Shown here: positions 44,172 to 50,569 of the stretch, one piece after another
Position numbering within the stretch: position 1 is the stretch's first letter
How the letters are laid out: the number at the start of each line of letters is the position of its first letter
DNA from: Qipengyuania sediminis
Lineage (GTDB): Bacteria; Pseudomonadota; Alphaproteobacteria; Sphingomonadales; Sphingomonadaceae
NCBI RefSeq assembly: GCF_004358425.1
Contig: NZ_CP037948.1
Coordinates: forward strand, 496,001-560,000
Direction: 5' to 3'
DNA: 64,000 nucleotides
Notes under the pieces: model-generated
The model's database searches: none
What the model was told of the DNA's origin: nothing
Seen by the model: the letters and a program-made list of their open reading frames with translations, nothing else
Program-made: the position numbers and the translations under genes

Positions 44172-44774
44172 ATGCGCGAAACGCGGTTCCACGGGCGGCA
44201 CGAGGCGAGCGGGCAGGGCTGCATGCACCCCGGCTGCCGCGAGCCGGGCGAGTTCCGCGCGCCGGGCGAGCGTTCCGCCAGCTTCGACGGTCCGGGCGAT
44301 TGGCGCTGGCTGTGCCTCGAGCATGTCCGCGCCTTCAACGCCCGCTTCGACTGGTTCGCGGGAATGAGCGCGGAGGAAATCTACGCGGCGCAGGCGCCGG
44401 GGGCGGGGTGGCGGACCGAAAGCCCGAGCTTCCGCGCCGCCGGGGGCATCGCGGACGGACCGCGCTGGGCCGATTTCGACGATCCGCTGGAAGCCATCGC
44501 GGCGCGCGCGCGCGGGATCAAGAGCCGCGCGGCGCGGGAGGCGGCGGTGGCGGCCGATGGACGTTTCACCCGGGAGGAGGCAGCAGCGCTTGAAGTACTC
44601 GGCCTGAGCCGGGATGCCGACCGGGCGCGGCTGCGGCGGCGCTATGCCGAGCTCGTGCGCCGCTATCACCCCGACCGCAACGGCGGGGACCGGCGGCAGG
44701 AAAGCAAGCTGACCGAGGCGGTCGGCGCGTATCAGCTTCTCCGGCGACATGCCGCTTTTGCTGAAAAATCTTGA
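44172..44774 (+). CDS. J-domain co-chaperone, C-terminal DnaJ domain
   Basis: A 200-residue protein with the J domain at the C-terminus (about 137-200, EVLGLSRDADRARL, then YHPDRNGGD with the HPD motif that stimulates DnaK). The N-terminus has three Cys (GCMHPGCREPGEF, WLCLEHV), a possible zinc site, as in the alphaproteobacterial family. This gene usually lies just upstream of cobS; here cobS is 4.7 kb away. The stop overlaps a strong promoter. Confidence 0.9.
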   Translation: MRETRFHGRHEASGQGCMHPGCREPGEFRAPGERSASFDGPGDWRWLCLEHVRAFNARFDWFAGMSAEEIYAAQAPGAGWRTESPSFRAAGGIADGPRWADFDDPLEAIAARARGIKSRAAREAAVAADGRFTREEAAALEVLGLSRDADRARLRRRYAELVRRYHPDRNGGDRRQESKLTEAVGAYQLLRRHAAFAEKS

Positions 44775-44799
44775 CAAAGACAACCAAATCGGCGATAAA
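44771..44799 (+). promoter_or_regulatory. Orphan sigma-70-like promoter
   Basis: TTGACA at 44771-44776, spacer of 17 nt, and GATAAA at 44794-44799 (four of six matches to TATAAT) form a good promoter on the + strand. Downstream on that strand there is no gene, only a gene fragment and GST in antisense. It starts exactly at the J-domain gene end. It may once have driven cobS. Confidence 0.5.
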
Positions 44800-44877
44800 C
44801 CCGAGAGCGGATCGGAACCGATTCGGTTCGTGATCGGATTGGGCCTCAACGATCCGGTCAGCTCTTTGAACCGTGAA

Positions 44878-44964
44878 TCAATCGGGTCGGGCCAGGCTGC
44901 GGCGAAAATAGACCACGCGCTCGGTCTCGGCGAAGCCGATCGCCGCGTGAAAGGCGTGGCTGTC
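44878..44964 (-). pseudogene. GNAT acetyltransferase remnant, C-terminal fragment
   Basis: On the minus strand, the 28 codons up to the TGA at 44878-44880 read SHAFHAAIGFAETERVVYF, then RRSL. This is the usual C-terminus of GNAT enzymes of the aminoglycoside 6'-acetyltransferase type (AxxFHxxxGFxETERVVYFRK). The frame is cut off at about 44965, where the GST gene ends in another frame. No acetyl-CoA site remains, so this is a fragment. Confidence 0.6.
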
Positions 44965-45646
44965 AATCGCGGTCCGGCGCGCCGGGTAGGAAGAAGGGGC
45001 GGTAGGGCCGCGCCTCATTGACGCAGCGCGCCACCGCGGGCAGTGCTAGCAGTTCGGCGCGTAGCGCTTGGAGGCGGGGGCATCCCGGCGGGATGGGCTC
45101 GACCCAATCGGCGTAGAACAGCGAGGGCGCAGCGGCGCAGGTGACCAGGCTTACATGTGGCGGCAGCGTGCCGCTCCCCAGCCAATTTTCGAGCCACGCA
45201 TAGGCGCGGCGCAACATCGCCCGCGCTGCCGCCATCTCGCCCGCGTCGGGCTCGTCCCGCAGCCCGCCGCCGCCCGGATCGTCCCTATCGACGAAATAGG
45301 CCGCCATGACCCGCTGCATATTGCCCATGACGTAGTTGTCGAGCACCCGGTCGAGCATACGCGCCTCAGCCGCCGCGGCGGGATCGACGGGGATCAGCGG
45401 TGCGGGCCCGGGATGGTGGACAGCGAGATATTCGACGATCGCGCTCGCCTCGACCACGATCGTCTCGCCATCGACCAGCACTGGGAATTGTCCCGCTGGA
45501 TGCGCGCGTCCGGTGAAGCTTTCGAACTTGGGCACCGCGGGATCGATCGCCTGGAAGGTGAAGTGCGTGCGGTTCGCATAAAGCGGGATCAGCGCCTTCC
45601 ACGTGTAGGAGGAAAAGGGGTGGCCATGGAGCGTCAGCATCACCAT
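44963..45646 (-). CDS. Glutathione S-transferase family protein
   Basis: Thioredoxin-fold N-terminal domain (LTLHGHPFSSYTWKALIPL) with the glutathione-site AGQFPVLVDGETIVVEASAIVEYLA, then an all-helical C-terminal domain with PSLFYADWVEPI. 227 residues. Start ATG 45646; ATG 45640, which overlaps the upstream stop as TGATG, is equally likely. A tail of a GNAT gene lies directly downstream. Enzymatic specificity is not evident. Downstream gene of a leftward cluster starting at 47849. Confidence 0.85.
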   Translation of the reverse strand: MVMLTLHGHPFSSYTWKALIPLYANRTHFTFQAIDPAVPKFESFTGRAHPAGQFPVLVDGETIVVEASAIVEYLAVHHPGPAPLIPVDPAAAAEARMLDRVLDNYVMGNMQRVMAAYFVDRDDPGGGGLRDEPDAGEMAAARAMLRRAYAWLENWLGSGTLPPHVSLVTCAAAPSLFYADWVEPIPPGCPRLQALRAELLALPAVARCVNEARPYRPFFLPGAPDRD

Positions 45647-46311
45647 GTGCCTGCCGCGATCTCCGCCTGCCGTGCGACCTCGCGCTCGCTTGTGGCGGGG
45701 ATGGGGGCTTCAGCGGGGTAGGGTGGCAATTCACCCCCGGGCCGGTAATGCGCCACCGCCGTGCCCTTTTCCGTGACGCGATGCTTGGTCATCTCAAGCA
45801 AGGCGACGGGGGTGCCTTTTCCGAACAGCCGTTTGCCATGCCCCAGCATAACCGGGAAGGTCATGGTGATGAGTTCGTCGATCAGCCCCGCCTGGAGCAG
45901 CGCGGGATAGATCGTGCTCGAGCCCTGGATGATGAGGTCGCGCCCCGGCTCGGCCTTGGTTCGGGCGACATCCGCCACACTGCTCAGCCGACGGCTGTTC
46001 TCCCATTCGAGCGCTTGCTGCCCGCGGGTCAGCACATATTTGTTTGCGCGTCCGAAGGCGTCGCTCATCGGCTTGTTGTCGCCCGTCGCATAGGGCCAGT
46101 AAGCGGCAAAGATGTCATAGGTGCGGCGGCCGAGCAGCAGGTCGTAGTCACCGCTGAAGAGCGATCCCAGCGTCTCTTCAATTCCCGGGTCCCAGATCCG
46201 AAACAGCCAGCCGCCTTGATCGAACCCGCCGGTCGGGTCCTCGGCCGGCCCGCCGGGCGCCTGCATCACGCCGTCAAGGGACAGGAAGGCGGCACCGGTG
46301 ATCTTACGCAT
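45640..46311 (-). CDS. Dihydrofolate reductase-like (RibD C-terminal domain) protein
   Basis: A 223-residue protein of the RibD C-terminal/YyaP family (RKITGAAFLSLDGVMQAPGG, LLLGRRTYDIFAAYWP, LIIQGSSTIYPALLQAGLIDEL). Members share the DHFR fold and bind NADPH, but few have a known substrate. Overlaps VOC gene upstream by 8 nt and GST downstream by 1-7 nt, so these three are co-translated. Confidence 0.88.
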   Translation of the reverse strand: MRKITGAAFLSLDGVMQAPGGPAEDPTGGFDQGGWLFRIWDPGIEETLGSLFSGDYDLLLGRRTYDIFAAYWPYATGDNKPMSDAFGRANKYVLTRGQQALEWENSRRLSSVADVARTKAEPGRDLIIQGSSTIYPALLQAGLIDELITMTFPVMLGHGKRLFGKGTPVALLEMTKHRVTEKGTAVAHYRPGGELPPYPAEAPIPATSEREVARQAEIAAGTW

Positions 46312-46798
46312 GGGCTTTAGCGCCCGCCACCGCCGCTTCGATCGCCGCGACGTCGATTTTCGTCATCGGCATCATCGCGGCAAAGGCGCGCCTGGCCACC
46401 TCGCCGCCCTGCGCTACCGCATCGGTCAGGACGCGCGGCGTAATCTGCCAGTTGACGCCCCATTTGTCCTTGCACCAGCCGCACTGGCTGGCGGCCCCGC
46501 CATTGCCGACGATGGCGTTCCAATAGCGATCGGTCTCGTCCTGGTCTTCGGTCGAGATCTGGATGCTGAAGGCTTCGCTTTGCGGAAAGATCGGGCCGCC
46601 GTTGAGCCCGATGCACGGCGTGCCGCAGATGGTGAATTCCACCACCATGACATCGCCCTCGGCATTGCCGGGGGTCTCCATCGGCGCCCGGTGCACGGCG
46701 CCGACGGCGCTGTCGGGGAAGGTCGCGGCGTAGAACTTGGCTGCATCCTCGGCGTCCCTGTCGTACCAGATGCAGATAGTGGTCTTCGCATGGGTCAT
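46304..46798 (-). CDS. VOC family protein, PhnB-like
   Basis: A 164-residue protein of the vicinal oxygen chelate superfamily, PhnB/3-demethylubiquinone-methyltransferase-like type. The sequence YDRDAEDAAKFYAATFPDS, PGNAEGDVMVVEFTICGTPCIGLNGG and GWCKDKWGVNWQI, with TPRVL, is standard for it. The ATG at 46798 follows GGAGATAAAG, a good ribosome-binding site. The function of these small proteins is mostly unknown. Confidence 0.88.
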   Translation of the reverse strand: MTHAKTTICIWYDRDAEDAAKFYAATFPDSAVGAVHRAPMETPGNAEGDVMVVEFTICGTPCIGLNGGPIFPQSEAFSIQISTEDQDETDRYWNAIVGNGGAASQCGWCKDKWGVNWQITPRVLTDAVAQGGEVARRAFAAMMPMTKIDVAAIEAAVAGAKAHA

Positions 46799-46802
46799 GA
46801 CT

Positions 46803-47051
46803 TTATCTCCCCCATCGGTTCGCGGTCGAGATGGCCTTGGCCGCCTGGCAGGCGGGCCGTGCGCGCCCCCGATGGGCATAGGCCTCGAACACGGGGCGCC
46901 TGGGCATCGAGCCGAAGGCCATGCCCCAATCGACTTGCGCGCCGGCATAGGCGTCCGCCATCGTGAAGCGCGCGCCACAGACATGGTCGCGGTCGGTCAG
47001 CAGCATCTCCAATCCGTCCAGCGCGCGTTCGTAACTGGCGAAGCGCGCCAT
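46803..47051 (-). pseudogene. Glutathione S-transferase remnant, C-terminal half
   Basis: An 82-residue frame carries only the C-terminal helical GST domain (CGARFTMADAYAGAQVDWG, then PVFEAY). The N-terminal thioredoxin-like domain that binds glutathione is missing. Upstream sequence belongs to a different gene remnant in another frame. It is therefore a truncated gene, although the short frame has its own ATG at 47051. Confidence 0.75.
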
Positions 47052-47113
47052 GCCCTATCCGGATCGGGGGTAATGAGCTCATACCACGGGTAATCGCCGT
47101 GGCGGTTCGCCAT
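46997..47113 (-). pseudogene. VOC family remnant, N-terminal fragment
   Basis: From ATG 47113 the frame reads MANRHGDYPWYELITPDPD and then ends in unrelated residues before a TGA at 46997-46999. The first 22 residues are the standard start of glyoxalase/VOC proteins (GDYxWYELMTxD). The rest of the domain is gone. The ATG overlaps the upstream DUF1428 stop as TGATG, so this was once translated in the operon. It joins the GST remnant at about 47052, which marks a deletion junction. Confidence 0.7.
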
Positions 47114-47849
47114 CACTTCTCTCCCAATACGACGACCGGTTCGAAGCCGCCGAAGATCATGCGCTTGCCGTCGAAGGGAATGTCCTCGGGCATCTTCATT
47201 TCGGGATCGTTCTGCATGGCCTCCCCCGCCGCCTCGCAGGCCGCGCGGTCGGGCAGGTCATATAAGAGAAGACAACCGTTTCGTCCTCGCCCGCCTTCAC
47301 CGCGCGCCAGAAATCGGTTTGCTTGCCATGGGGGACGTCGTCCGCCCAGGCTTCGACCACGCTCAATGCGCCGTGGCGCTGAAAGAAGGGCCAGGCCTCC
47401 TCCGCCATCTTCGCATAGTCCTCGCGCCGCGCCTTGGGCACGGGGAGCAGGAAGCCCTGAACATACTCCCCCGCCCCCGCGCGGCCCTGCGTCACGAAAG
47501 GGGTGAAGCCGCCATAGATCATCCGCTTGCCATCGAAGGGCATGGGATTGGTTTCCTGATCCATCCGCGGATCGGAGAAATCCTCCGCCATCATCCTGGC
47601 ATAGGCGGCGGTGCGGCTCTCCTTGTCGGGCCATTCGATCCAGCTGAAGACAATCTCCTCGCCCTCCTGGGCAGCGACCGCGCCTTGGAAGTCCGTGGTT
47701 TGGCCGCGCTTCACATCCGCGCCCCAACATTCGAAGACGCGGGTCGCGCCCATATCGATGAATACCGGGTCGGCTGTCGAGGCATGTTCGATGAACTTGG
47801 GTTTGTGCGTTCCCGGCACCGCGATGACGAAACCGTCTACATAGGCCAC
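47113..47849 (-). pseudogene. Tandem DUF1428 protein broken by a frameshift
   Basis: From GTG 47849 the first frame encodes a DUF1428 domain (YVDGFVIAVPGTHKPKF to FDGKRMIYGGFTPF) and most of a second (YVQGFLLPVPKARRED to ETVVFSY), then goes out of frame. The proper C-terminus (DLPDRAACEAAGEAMQNDPE to KRMIFGGFEPVV) continues in another frame to the stop at 47113. A one-base deletion at about 47260-47264 restores the FSYIDLPDR reading if corrected. Could be a true mutation or a sequencing error. GTG has GGAGA 8 nt upstream. Confidence 0.8.
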
Positions 47850-47890
47850 GATCGTTCTCCTCTTCCCCAGGCGATTTCGCGAATCGCTGC

Positions 47891-47926
47891 TTGCGTCTTC
47901 TGATCGTCTTAGTTACATAATGCAAC
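47891..47926. promoter_or_regulatory. HxlR-type operator and overlapping promoter
   Basis: GTTACATAATGCAAC at 47912-47926 is a near-perfect 15-bp palindrome (12 of 15 bases match their mirror). CATAAT at 47916-47921 serves as -10 on the + strand and TTGCGT at 47891-47896 as a rough -35; the mirror CATTAT could be the -10 for the DUF1428 gene. It lies between two divergent genes and ends 1 nt before the HxlR ATG. Confidence 0.5.
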
Positions 47927-47927
47927 C

Positions 47928-48626
47928 ATGCAGTTTCAAAAAGTAACTGTCTCGCGAGATGGCGGGCATGGCCGCTGGTATGGGGATGCATGCGGAACGG
48001 CCTTCGCGATGGAGCTGATCGGGGAGCGTTGGTCGCTGATGGTGCTGCGCGAGCTTCTGCTCGGCCCGCGGCGTTTCACAGACCTGCGCGCCAGCCTGCC
48101 CGGCATTTCCGCCAAGGTGCTGACCGAACGGCTAGCAAGCTTGGAGGAGGCAGGCGCGCTGCAGCGGCAGCGGTTGCCGCCCCCCGCCAATGTCCAGCTT
48201 TATGCGCTCACCGAATGGGGCTTGGCCGCCGAGCCGGCGATCCGCGAACTCGGGCGCTGGGCGGCGCAGCATTCGGGCCATGATCCGACCTTGCCGCTTT
48301 CGCCGGTGTCGCTGATGATTTCGATGCGTACCATGCTCGATCGCGAGGCGGCGGCGGGCTTCGCTGCCACCATCGGCTTCGAGATCGCCGGCGAAGCATT
48401 CCGCGCCGATCTCGGGGATGGCGAGCTGCCAGCGTTTCGCCGCGTCGAAACGGCCGAGGGCGCGGCGATCATCCGCGCACCTGCTGCGGCCACCGTCGCC
48501 GCGCTGCTTTATGCGGGGGTGGAGGCGGCCGAGCTCGAACGCGATGCGGGGCTGGTGATCGACGGGGATCGCACGGTCGCGCTGCGATATTGCGCCCTCT
48601 TCAAGCTGCCCGCGAAGCTTGCCTAG
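47928..48626 (+). CDS. HxlR family transcriptional regulator with C-terminal domain
   Basis: Winged-helix regulator (GTAFAMELIGERWSLMVLREL, then SLPGISAKVLTERLASLEEAG) of the HxlR family, about residues 20-110, with Cys in DACGTAF. 232 residues, roughly twice the usual 110-130; the extra C-terminal domain (from about 120) resembles an SCP2-like lipid-binding fold. It diverges from the accessory cluster at 44963-47849 and probably regulates that cluster and itself. No ribosome-binding site precedes its ATG. Confidence 0.88.
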   Translation: MQFQKVTVSRDGGHGRWYGDACGTAFAMELIGERWSLMVLRELLLGPRRFTDLRASLPGISAKVLTERLASLEEAGALQRQRLPPPANVQLYALTEWGLAAEPAIRELGRWAAQHSGHDPTLPLSPVSLMISMRTMLDREAAAGFAATIGFEIAGEAFRADLGDGELPAFRRVETAEGAAIIRAPAAATVAALLYAGVEAAELERDAGLVIDGDRTVALRYCALFKLPAKLA

Positions 48627-49468
48627 CTCTGCCGGAAAGCCCAGCGCAGGGTGCGCCCCATGGCGAGCGTCGCGGCGCGGGCGGGGAGGGCGGCGAGGCC
48701 GGGCTTTTCGAGGCCCAGCATGGCGCGCGCGAAAGGCGGGAGCAGCGCAATCGCCTCGGTACCCAGCAGCGTCTGGACCGCGGGCGGCGCACCCTCGGGG
48801 CGCTGGTTGAGCACCAGATCGGCAACTTCGCGCGCTTCCGGGCTGCCCTTGAGATCGCGGCGCATGGCGCGGAACAGCGCCTCTGCGTCCTCCCGCGTTT
48901 CGGGCACGGGATCGGCCCCCAGCAGGCGCGCGACCACGGCCGACTGGCGATAGTATTCATCCTGTTCGGCGACCGGCATTCCGGGCCGCACATGCGCGAT
49001 ATAGGCGGCCAGAAAGCTCGATGCGCCGGCCACGTGAACCCAGGCCAGCACCCGCGGATCGGTGGCTGAATAGGCTGAACCGTCGGGCAAGATTCCGTTG
49101 ATATGGGCGTGTATCTTGTTCACCCGCGCGATTGCCGCCATCGCCTCGTCGCGGTGCGCGAAGGTGGTGACCGCGATGAACTTCGCGGTACGCCGCAGCC
49201 GCCCGTGCATGTCGGCGCGGAAATTCGAATGGTCGAGCACGCCCTGGAGCGCGTGCGGGTGGAGCATCTGCAAGAGCAGGCTGCGGATCCCGCCGACCAT
49301 CATGCTGACGATATCGGCATGGACCATGCGGATGGGCGAATTGGCCGGGAACAACGCTTCGCCTGAGATCGCGACCGGCCGTTCGCCAGCGCTTGTATCA
49401 TTGAAGACGCCGCGCACCTTGCCGACCACCGCGGCGCGTAGGCTCTCGATCGGATCATGCGGCCGCAT
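48623..49468 (-). CDS. Oxygenase MpaB family protein (DUF2236)
   Basis: A 281-residue member of DUF2236, the family of latex-clearing protein Lcp and MpaB, which bind heme b. Family residues include [18 protein letters not shown] and an His-containing [17 protein letters not shown]. It may act as a heme oxygenase or oxidase; substrate unknown. Divergent from cobS with 54 bp between starts. Convergent with the HxlR gene (stops overlap). Confidence 0.85.
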   Translation of the reverse strand: MRPHDPIESLRAAVVGKVRGVFNDTSAGERPVAISGEALFPANSPIRMVHADIVSMMVGGIRSLLLQMLHPHALQGVLDHSNFRADMHGRLRRTAKFIAVTTFAHRDEAMAAIARVNKIHAHINGILPDGSAYSATDPRVLAWVHVAGASSFLAAYIAHVRPGMPVAEQDEYYRQSAVVARLLGADPVPETREDAEALFRAMRRDLKGSPEAREVADLVLNQRPEGAPPAVQTLLGTEAIALLPPFARAMLGLEKPGLAALPARAATLAMGRTLRWAFRQS

Positions 49469-49522
49469 GGGGCCAATATAGGCTTGGCGCGCCTATGCGA
49501 AACCCTTAGGCCGCTGACGCTT

Positions 49523-50518
49523 ATGAACGACATGACCGATACGGCCTTCGCCCCCGCCAATACCACCGCGCTTGCCGCCCCCGACACCACCGTGAAGGTG
49601 CGCGAGGTGTTTGGCGTGGACGCCGACTGGGAGGTGCCTGCCTTTTCCAAGCCCGACGCCCGCACGCCCGATCTCGACGAAGGTTATGTCTTCGATCCCG
49701 ACACCACGCTGGCGATCCTTGCGGGCTTCGCGTACGACCGGCGGGTGATGGTGCAGGGCTATCACGGCACCGGCAAGTCGACGCATATCGAGCAGGTGGC
49801 CGCGCGGCTCAACTGGCCCTGCATCCGCATCAATCTGGACGCGCACATCAGCCGCATCGACCTTGTGGGCCGCGATGCGATCGTGCTGCGCGACGGGCTG
49901 CAGGTGACCGAGTTCCGCGAAGGGCTCTTGCCCTGGGCGCTTCAGCACCCGGTGGCGCTGGTGTTCGACGAGTATGACGCCGGACGGCCCGACGTGATGT
50001 TCGTGATCCAGCGCGTGCTGGAACAACAGGGCAAGCTGACCCTGCTCGACCAGAACCGCGTGATCCGGCCCGATCCGCACTTCCGGCTGTTCGCCACCGC
50101 CAACACGGTCGGGCTGGGCGATACCAGCGGGCTTTATCATGGCACCCAGGCCATCAACCAGGGGCAGATGGACCGCTGGAACATCGTCACCGCGCTGAAC
50201 TACCTCCCGGCCGAGACCGAGCGCGGCATCGTCGCCGCCAAGAGCCCCGAGACCGATCCCAAGCTGATCGCCGATATGGTGAAGGTGGCGGATTTCACCC
50301 GCCAGGGGTTCATGAACGGCGACATCAGCACGGTAATGAGCCCGCGCACGGTCATCACCTGGGCGCAGAATGCGGCGATCTTCGGCGATCCCGGCCTCGC
50401 CTTTCGCCTCTCCTTCCTCAACAAATGCGACGAGGCGGAGCGGACGCTCGTGGCGGAATATTATCAGCGCGTCTTTGGCGTTGACTTGCCGGAGAGCGTG
50501 GTGCGGAAGGGTTCATAG
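49523..50518 (+). CDS. cobS: Aerobic cobaltochelatase subunit CobS
   Basis: AAA+ ATPase of the CobNST chelatase that inserts cobalt into hydrogenobyrinate a,c-diamide in the aerobic cobalamin pathway. Walker [10 protein letters not shown], Walker B region [11 protein letters not shown], and the sensor-like [14 protein letters not shown]. 331 residues, normal. Start ATG 49523. Its usual neighbours, the J-domain gene upstream and cobT downstream, are not adjacent; the next gene is a penicillin-binding protein. CobN is not in the window. Confidence 0.94.
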   Translation: MNDMTDTAFAPANTTALAAPDTTVKVREVFGVDADWEVPAFSKPDARTPDLDEGYVFDPDTTLAILAGFAYDRRVMVQGYHGTGKSTHIEQVAARLNWPCIRINLDAHISRIDLVGRDAIVLRDGLQVTEFREGLLPWALQHPVALVFDEYDAGRPDVMFVIQRVLEQQGKLTLLDQNRVIRPDPHFRLFATANTVGLGDTSGLYHGTQAINQGQMDRWNIVTALNYLPAETERGIVAAKSPETDPKLIADMVKVADFTRQGFMNGDISTVMSPRTVITWAQNAAIFGDPGLAFRLSFLNKCDEAERTLVAEYYQRVFGVDLPESVVRKGS

Positions 50519-50536
50519 GGCCGTCTCTATGCAATG

Positions 50537-50558
50537 CTGTGTTGAGCTGGTAACACAG
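50537..50558. other. Short inverted repeat between cobS and the PBP gene
   Basis: CTGTGTT at 50537-50543 and AACACAG at 50552-50558 are perfect complements around an 8-nt loop, 18 nt after the cobS stop and 11 nt before the next ATG. No T-tract follows. It could be an operator or a weak terminator. Confidence 0.35.
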
Positions 50559-50569
50559 TAGCCGCTACC

